DNA from: Rhizopus arrhizus
Taxonomy: Eukaryota; Mucoromycota; Mucoromycetes; Mucorales; Rhizopodaceae
Assembly: GCA_024220505.1 (NCBI GenBank)
Contig: JAKZZE010000028.1
Span: 496,001 to 560,000 of the forward strand
Direction: 5' to 3'
DNA length: 64,000 nucleotides
Part shown: positions 11,776 through 27,989 of the stretch, in pieces
How the letters are laid out: the number at the start of each line of letters is the position of its first letter
How positions within the stretch are numbered: the stretch's first letter is position 1
Notes under the pieces: model-generated
Told to the model about the DNA's origin: nothing
The model's database searches: none
The model's input: the letters and a program-made list of their open reading frames with translations, nothing else
Made by a program: the position numbers and the translations under genes

Positions 11776-12658
11776 GAGAACGAGTGTTATAAAGAAAGGA
11801 CGCAAAAGATATCAAGGAAGGATGATTAAAAAAGAGATGAAGCACGACAAGTAGAGAATTTGGAAAGAGAAGAGAGCAATGATATGCAAAGATGACCACC
11901 AGAACATGAGCAAAAAAGTATTTTAATCGCAAAATAAAACATCTTACAATTCCTTCACAATAACAACCACGATGAAATTTATTTCACGACAAAATCAATT
12001 TTTTTTAAAAAAAAAGAGCGATAGAATAATGGTAACAGTGATTAAGGAATACAAAAGAAATCAAAATACACTGGTTTATTTGTTTTTAGGGAAGGAACCA
12101 ACTTTTAGAATTCAAAATGAGTTTTCCCTCCCCTTTCTCATGATTTATATGTCAATACTATTTTCATTTGAATCACTTTATTTCCAATGAATCAAATAGA
12201 CCTTTACTCATTTTTTTATTGCCATCTTTTAATGATAAGCAAATGTGTCATTCTTGAGCAAATCAAAATAAATAATTGTAAATTTACTATAAACAAACAA
12301 AAAGAGGAACTCACTCAACACGCGTATTCATGATGCGGTAACTCTCCTTTTGATCATATGGCAATCCAGTAACAGACTAAAAGGGCAAGTTACTAAAGAT
12401 AGCAATCTCAGTCATCGGTCCTTCTTTTCTGCATAATCTTCTTCTTTAGTAATCAACCTTCTCGATCATGCAGCACATACAACGTAATACAACTCATTTT
12501 TAACTATAAAAGAGGTTGATTGCCCAGAAATAAGAAATCAATTGTTTACATTACAAATTATCTTTCGTATCACCCTTTTTCAATAATATCCATTCAGGCA
12601 CTCACATCTTTTGAGAGAAGTGGAGAAAAATGATCAAGAATGGGTTGAATTCTATTTA
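11242..12658. other. Long upstream region of the WOPR gene, low-complexity tracts
   Basis: 1.4 kb without a supportable gene. It contains a pyrimidine (TTTTTC)n-like tract at 11521-11597 and an uninterrupted A35 run at 11737-11771. A T8A9 palindrome lies at 11999-12015. It probably contains the WOPR promoter and the RCL1 3' region. Confidence 0.5.
11521..11597. repeat. TTTTC-type pyrimidine repeat
   Basis: Irregular repeat of T3-6C units (TTTTTCTTTTCTTTTTCTTT), purely pyrimidine on the + strand except for one TTTTTTACTTT interruption. Confidence 0.8.
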
Positions 12659-14011
12659 TTAAGTCGTCTTTTTGTTATGATTAACATAACCAATACCCAT
12701 ACATGTCATCAGAATTGTATCATTAGATGCATCTGGTTGAATCTTGAAAGAGACTCCAAAGAAAGATTTGATGTCTCGTAAATATTGTATAGTAAAAGCA
12801 GAAAGGTCACCAATCCTAATCTTACTGACATCTTCAGGTGCCAAAATCATCAATAATATATTTAACCATTGACTTGTTGTATCCACACATCCTCCTTTAC
12901 GAATTTCGCTCAGTAATAACTTTGCAGCCATCAAACCCACATCCTCTGGTGTCTGCCCTGGTTCTGCTGCTTTTTCTGCCGAAAGTAATACGTCTGTATT
13001 TGATTCAGCTACTAAAGATAATGCAAATCCCGGTGATCTATAATACCTTAGTTTACAATCGTTTACTTTAAATCATTCTACCTACTTTCCACTTTCTGCT
13101 CCTTTGTATACATCTGTGTAAATATAAATATCGGGAATATATCTATTTAATAGTGAACGTGCAGATTCTACTAGACGATTGGCTGTTTGAGGAGATACTC
13201 TGGTACAGTAAGCAATACCACGCACTCGTTTAATACGTCCTTCTTCTGTAAACTGAACTGGCTTTAATTGACGGATGGGTACACAAGAAAATACGACTTC
13301 TCCACCACCTAAAGGAGGCGCACCTCTCTTTGTAATCTACATATTTCACATAAGCACTGTTTTTCTTTTATATCAGCATTTTCTTTCTACCTTTAATTCC
13401 AAATTCTGATCAACACCATATCTTTTTAACTGTGGTAATAAGACTGTACGAATGATATCTACCTATAAAACAATATGATTAAACACCTCTTTTTTTTTTA
13501 AAAAAAAAAAAACATCTTATTTGTCTTACTGATGGATCAACATGATCAGTCGTTATTCCTTCCAATATTAACACAAAGGGCTTCTTTGAAAATGGTGCAA
13601 GTGCAATCATTGGTTCTAGGTAATAGCTGATACTTCTATCTGTTCCACAATCATGTTGAATACGTCCACCTTCAATCGCACCTGGTCTATACAAAACAGA
13701 AGTACCTAAGAAAAAACATTAATTTTTTTTTTTGTACATTTTTATTTTCTAACCTGTGTAGCTGATCTCTATAACTGAACCATTGGTCACTTTTTCTAAT
13801 AAATTAAGAAACTTTATTTCAAATTCTAAACAAGATAAAAAGTCAGTTTGTTGACATGTTTTTTATGCTACAGTAAAAAGCTACCTCTTAAACCAGGATT
13901 TTCATCATCAGATCTAATCTTTTCAATACGTACAGGTTTTCCACTTAAAGTTGCAAGTATCAATCTTTGTCTAAGATAATTGTAGCCTTCAAACTTTAAT
14001 ATGTTGCTCAT
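12659..14011 (-). CDS. RCL1: Rcl1, RNA 3'-phosphate cyclase-like protein
   Basis: Nucleolar factor of the small-subunit processome, needed for early pre-rRNA cleavage and acting with the GTPase Bms1 in yeast. It belongs to the RNA 3'-terminal phosphate cyclase fold but is thought to be non-cyclase. Six exons: 13885-14011, 13754-13825, 13530-13705, 13391-13462, 13086-13336, 12659-13037 (358 residues; yeast Rcl1 is 367). Motifs: the start NILKFEGYNYLRQRLILATL, the central RPGAIEGGRIQHDCGTDRSI, and KRGAPPLGGGEVVFSCVPIR; the C-terminal insert has PEDVGLMAAKLLLSEI and GGCVDTTSQWL. The third intron (minus orientation) holds a T13A10 palindrome. SmD3 is divergent, 1.26 kb away. Confidence 0.93.
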
Positions 14012-15269
14012 TATATTCAATGTTTTAAACAAAAAAAAAAAAGAGGAAGGAGTCTGTTCTAAACGAGGACTGCTTCCAAGACCTTAGTGGCTTAGTACTT
14101 TATGCATGATGGATCTTATTGACTGATGTCTATAAAATAATAAAATAAAGAACAGCTGTGCGTAAAAAAAGTAATAAATTGGAATGAATTGAACTTGCGG
14201 TTATAGTATGCTCGAAATCTTTTATGAATCATGACATACTGGTTTGCAGTTGGATTACATGACTTAGTTACGTGCCATTTGGACATCAAGTGTGGATTTC
14301 ACTATTGTAGTGATAGGTTGGTCCAATGCTACTGTGGTATTGAAAAGGTGCCTATGACATGTATATCAAAATGGTATTTTTAATTGATGACATAGACATG
14401 ATCCCTTGATCACCTTCATATCTGATATGCACTACTGAAATAGAGTGATAAAATCTTTAGCAAGGAAAACCACAGTCATCTTTTAAGTATTGATATTTTG
14501 GATATTCAATCAAGACTGCTGAGCAACTGGCAGCATCATGGAGAATCTCTGAAAGGATGATCATATGATAATGCCTCTAACAATGGATTGACGCCGTCTA
14601 TGGTCAGGACGATCAATGTTTGTGCAACTGGCGTTCTTTTTATAAGAATGTGCCTTTCTTTAGTGATTTCAATTCTCCTTTGCTAACTCTTTAATGTCTA
14701 TAATAGATTTAAATCTTACAGCAAAGATGATTAAGAAAATCATGAATAATAAACAGGGAAAGATAAAATAGAAGTGGACAATGCCAAGGTGGCTGTTCAC
14801 CTCAAAACATTAGCAGACAAGGACATTATTTGAAGCCTAGATTTAAATAGCCTATGCATAGAGGAACTGAAGAAATAAAAAAAGCCTTAGGAAAAAGCTA
14901 TACTAGAGTTATTTTACTCTATTGAATAAAAATATGAAGTTTACAAAAAAAAAAACAAAAAAGGTATTTATTTTTTTCTAAAAAAAAAAAAGTAAAATTA
15001 TTTGCTTTCTAGTCTTCAATTGCCCTAGTTAAATAAAGCATGATATGAAAAGAAATGATTATTGAGATTTATTGGTTATCTTGAATTGATAGAAATAAGT
15101 TTTTGGATAAAAGAGAATAGTGCTTTTATTAAAATGATCTTTTAAAATGCAGCGAGTATCCCTATTTTTTTGTTTTATGGTGATCTGAGTTAATAATACC
15201 TGATGAGTTTGCAACAACAAAATTTTCTGGCTTTTACTGCTTGCTTTCATCTGCTCCACATAATATAAA
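14012..15269. other. Intergenic between RCL1 and SmD3
   Basis: 1.26 kb between divergent starts. No frame longer than chance and no family motif seen. A-rich runs occur at 14945-14995. It holds both promoters. Confidence 0.45.
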
Positions 15270-15783
15270 ATGACCATTGGCGTTCCCATCAAACTTCTTC
15301 ACGAAGCACAAGGCCACATTATTTCTTTAGAATTAAAAACTGGTCAACTCTATCGCGGGAAATTATTAGAAGGTAAAAAGGTAGCAGTAAATCAAACAAA
15401 CGTGTTTCCTAATTTCCATTTTTCCTGCAAAAAAAAAAGCCGAAGATAATATGAATATTCAATTGAAAGACATTACTGTAACTGCACGCGACGGAAGAGT
15501 ATCACAGTTGGACCAAGTTTATATTCGAGGATCTCATGTACGGTTTTTCATTGTACCAGACATGTTAAAGAACGCACCCATGTTTAAAGGTGCTGGTCCA
15601 GGAGGTTTGAAAGGAAGAGGTATTGGTTTAGGTAGAGGAAGAGCTACTGTTGCGCGTGCCCAACAAGGTAAGGAATATTAAAGGAATTGTCAGCCGTCTT
15701 TTCTGAACTATCACTATTTTGTAGCAAGAGGTAGAGGTATGCGTGGTACATTCAGAGGACGTGGTGGTCCACCCAGATATTAG
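15270..15783 (+). CDS. SMD3: Small nuclear ribonucleoprotein Sm D3
   Basis: Core Sm-ring subunit of the spliceosomal U1, U2, U4 and U5 snRNPs. Three exons: 15270-15372, 15440-15667, 15725-15783; 129 residues. The start [20 protein letters not shown] and the Sm1 motif ([19 protein letters not shown]) are followed by Sm2 ([16 protein letters not shown]). The C-terminal tail is an RG/GRGRG region ([19 protein letters not shown], then [14 protein letters not shown]), the usual site of arginine methylation in SmD3. Length and layout match the family. It converges with SMC3. Confidence 0.96.
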
Positions 15784-16231
15784 TTACAACCATACAGTTT
15801 CATGTATAAAAGAAATAAAAAAAAAAAGATTGTATTTATGTACAAAGAAATGATGTGCTTGTCGATTTGGCACATACACAAAAAAAGATGGAGAAAAGCA
15901 CGTACAAGAAGATGATATAAAAACAAAATGCTGATTGTACACAATACTAGATAAAGAGATGAAAATCACATACATTTACGAATTTTAAGTGCCAATAAAT
16001 CAATATAATACAGGCTAATAATGAGAATGAGACAACAAGTATCAAATGGACATTCATTTTAAAAAAGAAAGCCAGAAATCACACAGAACTTGAGCTTCAA
16101 ATGGACCAACTTTTTTCTTTATTTGCTATTCATACATTGTTTTTTTAGTACAGTTTATAAAAAGATAATTTTGTTAATCATTCATTTTACTGTAAACGAT
16201 TTTATTTTTTATTTTCGTACAAGACTAATAA
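15784..16231. other. Convergent 3' flanks of SmD3 and SMC3
   Basis: 448 bp between stop codons. AT-rich, with candidate AATAAA-like signals on both strands, and no gene. Confidence 0.5.
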
Positions 16232-20890
<4,659 letters not shown>

Positions 20891-21189
20891 TAAACAAGTA
20901 TTTTAGAAAAAAGAAAAAAAAAAAAGGGGGACACGCGACGTAACGCGAATGGTCGCGTAAAGTCACTTATTTGCCGGAGTTTAGATGGCAAACACAGAGC
21001 AAGCTTTTCTTTAAATGCTAAGGTAGACGACAGGAGGATAGAAGACGTGGTAAAAAGTACTCTGAACTACACTTTTACTTTCGTTTTTTTAGGATATATT
21101 TCAACATATTATTAGCACATTGAATTGTTTTTCTCATAGTTCTTTTGTTTAGCTGAATGTGCACTGTATTCTAAATGGGCTCATTTCTC
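20891..21189. promoter_or_regulatory. Upstream region of SMC3
   Basis: It contains ACGCGACG, TAACGCG and GGTCGCG (20932-20955), a CG-rich cluster just upstream of the SMC3 start in otherwise AT-rich DNA. ACGCG is the core of MBF-type (MCB) cell-cycle sites in fungi, which would fit an S-phase cohesin gene. The ACGCG cores are seen; the regulatory role is inferred. Confidence 0.4.
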
Positions 21190-21700
21190 AAAGGTATTGA
21201 AGGAGTAGCTAATAAAAGCCTTGAGTATGATCAATAAGGACTTAGTTGCAAAAGTCTCTAACTTTTACTTTTAAATCTTCTGTATAATCGAATTGAATGC
21301 GACAGATTTTGCACTTAACTGAGGACTATAAATATTCTGCGGATTTGAGTTCAGGAGAATAACCTGGTAGATATGCATATCTGTAACTTCTGTTTATAAT
21401 CTTTTTTCTACTCTAGTCACCGATTTTTCATTCTCCATTAGTAAGAGCTCAATTAAAACATGATTTTCTGTTCTTTATTTACAAGGGATGCCTTTCTTTT
21501 TGGTCGAGCTTTGAAATCTAGGCTTTTTAAAGAGTTAAATGTAGTGCTTGTAAGTCAATATTTAATGAACGGCCTCAAAGTAGCCAGACCTCAACACTTG
21601 TCTTCAGTCGTCCTAGTATGGTCATTCTCTTCATAATGGCTTTGCTTGCTTCATTCAAAATAGAAGATCATTTGCTAACATTATTAGGTCTTTGGACACT
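21190..21700 (-). pseudogene. Relic of a second type of Tc1/mariner-like transposase
   Basis: Read on the minus strand, 21490-21640 resembles the helix-turn-helix end (KASKAIMKRMTILGRLK, then LDFKARPKRKASLVNKEQKI). 21250-21380 reads YLPGYSPELKSAEYL followed by VKCKI and FDYTEDLKVKVRDFC, the C-terminal DDE part (usually ELNPAEYFW). The middle part with the two Asp residues is missing. Several stops interrupt it. Its AEY-type motif differs from the IEQFW type of the other two relics, so it is a different lineage. Identification rests on short motifs. Confidence 0.6.
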
Positions 21701-21836
21701 TCATTTTTTTTTTAAATATTTACAGATAATAGCTCTAAAAAGAATTTAGCGATCAGTAATCTCTTTTCATGACAAATTGTGTTCAAAGAGCAATTTCAAG
21801 CTGTTTTGAATATTATGGAACAGAAGGAGTCAATTT

Positions 21837-21875
<39 letters not shown>

Positions 21876-23898
21876 AACCATTTTTTTTAATAGCATGCTT
21901 ATGTACTGATTTTTAATGGATGTGGGGGTTTATACCAGTGCCCTGATCCTATGAATATTACATATACCAAAAATGAGGGCTGAATAACTTTGATTAGGAT
22001 GTTTTTTTATCTGATTGAAAAATCGTTTCATTGCACTGTCCGCAATAATCTAACAATCTTTACACTTCGTACAGCTATTGTGACTTTAGTACTACATGGG
22101 ATTTTTGTACTTTATCAAATTTGCCATTAATAATAGAAAAACAAATTTAGGGAGAACAATGAAACTGTTTTCTACCTCACTGCATTTCCATCAAGGTAGT
22201 TCATTTTGAAGTAAGTCATGAACTCAGTATAAGAAAATAAATTATAGTAAAATGATATAAGTTTCTTCATAAATATAGGTATCCCTTTGGTCCATATAAT
22301 AGACTTTTGAGCGCTGGTGGTGACCTTTTATGTTCTGGTGTTTTGATCCGTGTTTTCAAACTTCATAATCTCTCTAACCTTGGACACTTATGCTCCAGAT
22401 ATATGAAGAGGATAGTGTTATACAGCCACTTCTAAGTAACCACTCAAATAGTAGTATGTTCGGTGACATTGATGTCTACAGTTATCTTTTTGAATTGTAC
22501 CAAATCAACAATGTTCTTGATAATGACTAAAGTATTCAATACTTATCTTTTTCTCAAATAAGCTAATTCATCTTCTGTTTATATGTTCTTCACACTACTG
22601 TAAATAGGAGGATTAGCTAAAATGAAGATGCCAGATAACTTTAAGCTGCTGCGGTCTTCTCTTGAATAAACTTATGGAAAAGTATCTAATTATCCTATTT
22701 CATATAAAAGCCAATCGGTTTGAATATGCGACTTTGCAAAATGATTTTATAATACGCAACAAAAGTGCGCCATTAGTGATTATGGTTCAAAGTGAAACAT
22801 AGTACAATCAACCATTCTTTCTATTTATGCTTACAAAAGGAGCTGAAAAGGCAGAGAAATTTGTAAATAAGTAGAGAAAAATCTAGAGCATTAACTAAAG
22901 GAAGAAATAAAAGTGAAAAGGGTGACGAGAAGAAAAAAGAAAAAGAATATATTGAAAGGAAAAGGCAGATGAATCTAAAGCACTAGGAAGAGGTACTAAA
23001 AATGGAATAAAAAAAGGGGGCATTTTCCAGGTGTCAAAGAATGGAAAGATGACTTGTTAGATCAAAGTCTCACTTAATCATGCAGTCAATTGAAGAGCGA
23101 AAATAGAGTTAAGAGTAACCGGAAACAAGGAATGTCTTAAAGCAAAAATAAGCGCTTTTTTAAGCAAACTCCATGCCAAAGTTTCAAAAAGGCATGCAAA
23201 GCTTAGTCTGTCATGATTAAAAGGGGCTTGACTGGTACTAGAAAAAAATAATTTACACTCTGCTTCCGATCATCGAGCCTGTATTTATATATCATTATAG
23301 TAAGAATCAATATTAAGAAATTACTCTATAACATGCATTCATTGCATTCTTCCTTGCTTCTGTTACAAATGAAATAATTTATAATTAAGCAAAGCCTCTA
23401 GCTAAAAAAAGAAAAAAAAAAAGGCGTGATGTACATGTAAGACTGGTAGACCATGCTCAGTGCTTTCTGATGTATTATACGCAGCATAAAAGTAATTGAA
23501 ATAAATAAAATATATATTTGTGGATTATGGTAAATACAATGTATATACAGGTTTATTTAATCAGCCGCATGCTAATTTTCTTGAGCTGGTAACGAAGGAA
23601 TACTCATGCTTGAAGCTCGGCTCAGTGTACCAGTGAGTGGATTTAGTTTTTTAACTACTGCTTTGAGGACATCCCAAATCATAGAGAATCTAGCCAAAAA
23701 CACATATTAAGATAGGATTTTTAAGCTAATCATCTGGAAAATCACCAAACGGTTTGTTGTAATCTGTTAGTATTTCGTCTAAACATAGCATGACTTGAAT
23801 GCTATCGCTAAAACTTTTTAAGATTCCACGTATAGGCTTAATGCGATCTTGTGAGGCTGCATCCTTGTTGAGAGGGTTCAGCTAAACCGGCACTACTA
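21701..23898. other. Gene-poor region
   Basis: Contains an A28 run (21842-21869) and a purine-rich, Lys/Glu-like stretch (22840-23030) with stops in all frames. A minus-strand fragment at 23560-23890 gives two short open pieces (KPIRGILKSFSDSIQVML and IWDVLKAVVKKLNPLTG) that look gene-like, but they do not join through splice sites in a common frame. I could not assign a family. Confidence 0.4.
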
Positions 23899-24985
23899 TT
23901 GGTAACACCTTCTAGTCGATTGTTGACTATAAAAAATCAAGAGTCGAAGAGTTCAAGAAAAGGAGAATGCAACCTCGGTCTCAAAGCTGAAAGCCACTAT
24001 GCTAAAGCAAGAAATTGTGCAACTACCCTTGAGGCCCGCCTGTATGAATTGACGAATAGACAAAACAAAAAAGGCATGAGATTCCTGACAGACTGTGTAT
24101 TCTTTGACAAATTCGGGTTTGATGTAAATGTGGTAAATACCTATATTTACACACACAATAAAAGATACATCAAATACTATTGTTTACAGATTAAAAGCAC
24201 AAGCTATATTCAAGATGATAAGACGTTCACACGACTACGTAACGATATTTCAAATTAACAACCAAAGAATAGAATAATATAAATAGGATGATATTTTCAG
24301 AACTAAACAAGATTCTTCATTCTACTTTTAAAACACTTTTTATTTGAATAAACATAATATCTTATAGAGGATTATAAAGTTATTTCTACTGTTTTTATAC
24401 GCTTTTTTACAGTAAACATGTGCCGTAGCCATGACTAGTCCTGTTGTAGAAAAGCAGCTATTAATGAGACTCCTTCTGGAAGAGCTACTATGTAAACTAT
24501 AATTAGGGCGATATCTGCTTTAGGCACGGTTAATGTAAACATGAGAGAACCAGGAAACCTCAAAAAGAGAAGAATCGTAGGAGCTACAAAAAGAAAAGCG
24601 CCTAAGAATGAAATCTCTGTTCCCGAAGGTACTACATCTGGCCATTGTATGCAGGTTATTCACGATACTATGGGTATCATGGATGGTTTTTTTTTTATTG
24701 ACATGAAAAACACTCCAATCCACATTCCTCCATCAATCGACTCCGTAATTGTAAAAAGAGGATACATTGCTTGTGTATCTTCCTCTATATTCACCAGAAC
24801 TGAACCTAATTGTGCAGTTCTGGGCTATTTTAAGAAAGAAGGTCAAACGAAATAAGTTTAGTGATGTAGAGACGCTTAGTTCCAGAATGATTGAGGCTAG
24901 TGAAGCTTCTCCTGTAAAACATCACGATTTCGTTCAACTCTCCGTAAACCTTTTTGATAAGTGTCGAAACAAAGAGTTCATATAA
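23899..24985 (+). pseudogene. Tc1/mariner-like transposase relic, interrupted
   Basis: Two pieces of one decayed transposase. The N-terminal piece (to about 24140) ends in TDCVFFDKFGFDVNV, the region of the first catalytic Asp. The second piece starts about 24530 (VNVNMREPGNLKKR, then KRKAPKNEISVPEGTTSGH) and runs to 24985 (YSPELNLIVQFWAILRKKVK, then FSDVETLSSRMIEASEA). About 390 bp of unrelated AT-rich DNA separates them, and VNV is present on both sides. The second catalytic Asp (normally MDN) reads MKN and the Glu of LNPIEQFW reads Val. A frameshift lies near 24770. Not functional. Confidence 0.75.
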
Positions 24986-25618
24986 CTTTCTTGCTATATC
25001 TTTATAGTATATGATCAAACGTACTTTAACAAATTGACCAATTTATTTTCTAAAAAGTGAGTAAATAAATTTCTTTTTTTTTGGATTAAACTAGCCTAAT
25101 TAAAGATGAATTTTTACCTAAACTTCGAACAGCGTTTTCAACGATTTGTCCAAGTGATGGTGGAAGCACTGTATGTAAAAGGTTTAACTTACATGTCGGA
25201 CGGGATCCGGTGTTTTCAACATTGTATGGCCGTAGCTCGGTTTAACTTACATGTCGCTCGAGCATACAACTTGAAAACGCGCGATTTTAACAGAAATCAC
25301 CGACTTGTCGAATCAAGTATAACCTTCAAGGAACGTGGCCATCTAGTGTGATGTTACACTATAAATCGGCACGTATTTATTTAATGATATAGCCTATATA
25401 GGAAGATGCTAACAGTGAAATTAAAAGATTGAATAAGTGAGCTCAAAAATGCCTATTGATTTTAAGTATTAAAACGCGTACATTTGAAGCACTATTTTCA
25501 TGCATACATGAACAAAGAATCAATTTTTTATTGATATCCCGACTTATTTAAACTCAGTTATTTTAAGAAAATTCCAAAAAGCTATTTTTTTTTTTTTCTT
25601 TCTTAATTTCGAAGTAGA
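24986..25618. other. Upstream region of VTC gene with short direct repeat
   Basis: An 18-bp direct repeat (GGTTTAACTTACATGTCG) occurs at 25181-25198 and 25239-25256, each preceded by a related GTTTTCAAC sequence, so it is an imperfect tandem duplication. An 81-codon open frame (25106-25351) crosses it but matches nothing I know. Confidence 0.5.
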
Positions 25619-27886
25619 ATGAAGTTTGGTTCACAACTTAAAGAGGCAATTTACCCTGAATGGACACCTTACTATGTGGATTATGATGGCTTAAAGAAAA
25701 AGTTAAGGAAAGCTGAAAAGGATAGGCCGTTTACTGAAAAAGATGAGACCGAGTTTGTTGAGTTGCTGGATAGTAACCTTGAAAAGGTATGGTTTAATGT
25801 GTGCAACAAAGAAAAATGAAACTAACCTTACATCATATTAAGGTCTATGCTTTTCAACAAGAAAAGATGGAAGAGATCAGAAAAAGAATCGATGAATGGG
25901 ACGAAAAGATCAATACACAAATACCCAACGAAGATAGCATAACAGAAATGGCGCGTGTACAAGAAAACATCAATTGGATTGCTGATGACATTAATCGTCT
26001 TGCGCGTTATTCTCGTTTAAATTATACAGGATTCTTAAAAATCGTGAAAAAGCATGATCGTCACACTGACTATGTACTTCGACCTATGTTTATGGTTAGA
26101 TTGAATCAGTGTCCATTTTGGAACGAAGACAATGATTCACTCTTAATCAAGTTATCCGAACTATTTTCAAAGGTAAGACAGGGCGGTATGACCATGTCAT
26201 TTAAACCCGCCAGTTATCTTTCGCCAGCCAACATTATGGATCAAGAGGAAGATGCTCGTCGTTTGATTGTAAAGAGGTTTTTTGTGCAAACTGAAAATGT
26301 TTTGGAGTTGAAGACATATGTCCTTCGTCATTTGCCTGTTTTAGTCTACCGTGATAACTCAAAAAAGCAAGACAACATCGATCCACCGATTTCTTCTGTC
26401 TATTTTGATGATGCTGAATTGGATTCTTATAATTCTCGTGTTGAAGGAGCTGAAGGTTCTCAAATCATTCGTCTTAGATGGTATGGTAGTGCAAAGGGCA
26501 ATAGTTCTATTTCATTTGAGCGAAGGACACTAATAGAAGAAAACCGTGGAGAATTAAACGATCGTTTTACAATTAAAGATAAATACATCGCTGGTTTTAT
26601 CAAAGGTGACCCAACTTTTATTGAGAAGTCTATTCGTAAAATGAAGAATAATGGAAGATCAACTGAAGACATTGAAAACCATGAAAAACTTGTGCGTGAA
26701 ATTCAAGAGACGGTGATGAAAAAAAATATGGAGCCAGGTAATCATATCAAAGAGAGCATCCATTGTTATGATTATCTAATATAATATATTAGTATTGCGT
26801 ACTTATTATCGTAGAACGGCTTTTCAAATTCCCGGTGATAGAAGTGTTAGAATGGCACTTGATACAGATCTATGTTTTATTAGAGAAGATTCACAATTGT
26901 TCGCGGATGATCCTACCATTCGTCGCCCAGAAAGTAGTTGGCGTAGACCTGATGTTGACACCAATTTTCCATTTGATGACCTTAAGAACGAGAACGATAT
27001 TAATAGATATCCTTTTGCTACTTTTGAAATTAAACTTGAATTGGGTGCCAATGAAAAGGAGCCTGAATGGATACTGGACTTGGAAGAAAGTGGAATACTT
27101 GAAGAGGCGCACGACTTTTCTAAATTTGTTCACGGTATTGCTGTCATGTTTGATACCCGCGTGCCTTTGTTACCTTACTGGCTAGCACAAATCGATAATA
27201 ACCTGGAGAAATTACCTGATATGTCTTCTGACAAAGGCAAAGACAAAGCATCTTATGACATCCAGAGTCCAGAATCATCATCTGTAGTCAATGAAAGATC
27301 TTCACTACTGAATAACAGCAATAGATCACCAACATATCCTTCTTATATGGGCATCAACCAATCTTCACTTCCATCCCTTCCTGAGGAGCAGCAAAGAGAG
27401 GACGGGCTCCCTTCAAGAATGGTAGACAATATCACCCTCTCATTCAATCGATTCTTGGCTAAGTTTAATCGTCCATCCCAGAAGCAGGATCAACCTCCAG
27501 TTATTTTACCTCCAGGTGTCAAAATCCCTAAAAAGGTGGTGACTCCTTTACGTGTCGAGCCTAAAGTTTTCTTTGCTAATGAGCGTACTTACTTTTCGTG
27601 GATGTCCTTTGGTACTCTTCTTTCTACCTTCTCCTTGGCCTTATTTAACGCAGGAGATGCTGTAGGTAAATTAAGTGGTGTTGTTTACACTCTAGTATCT
27701 GTATCCACTTTAATGTATGGCATGGGCTTATATTACCGTCGTCGTGAACTGATTCGTAATCGTTCTGGTGGGCCTTACGATGAAGTCATGGGCCCTACCG
27801 TCATCTGTTTAGCTCTCATATTTGCTGTCGGTTTAAATGCTTATCTTAAATTTACAGTCAAATCACCATCTTTGTTTTATCTTTAG
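25619..27886 (+). CDS. VTC4: VTC4-like polyphosphate polymerase subunit (SPX-VTC-TM)
   Basis: Subunit of the vacuolar transporter chaperone complex, which makes polyphosphate from ATP and moves it into the vacuole. Three exons: 25619-25786, 25843-26737, 26793-27886; 718 residues, close to yeast Vtc4 (721) and shorter than Vtc2/3 (about 830). Order: SPX domain (1-145; MKFGSQLKEAIYPEWTPYYV, KKKLRKAEKD, YTGFLKIVKKHDRH); catalytic tunnel domain (about 190-480; SSVYFDDAELDSYNSR, IRLRWYG, LRTYYRRTAFQIPGDRSVR, ATFEIKLE, FSKFVHG); a Ser/Pro-rich linker; a VTC1-like three-helix membrane domain (about 600-718; VEPKVFFANERTYFSWM). Expected active-site Arg, Glu and Lys residues are seen; the ERK motif reads ERR. 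The choice of Vtc4 over Vtc2/3 is inferred from length. Confidence 0.85.
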
Positions 27887-27989
27887 TTTTTTTGCTTAAT
27901 ATTACACACACTTTTTATATTATATAATTGTTGCATGAAATAAAAAAAAGAAAAGAAAGAGCATGTTTCATCCCATTTTTAATATATGT

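Noticed and set aside
23560..23890. Minus-strand frames KPIRGILKSFSD... and IWDVLKAVV... as a two-exon gene
   Set aside because: The only donor is phase 1 and the acceptor needs phase 2; a frameshift also precedes the first frame. Left as an unexplained fragment.
25106..25351. 81-codon ORF as a gene
   Set aside because: It spans an imperfect tandem duplication, has no recognisable motif and lacks neighbouring exons.
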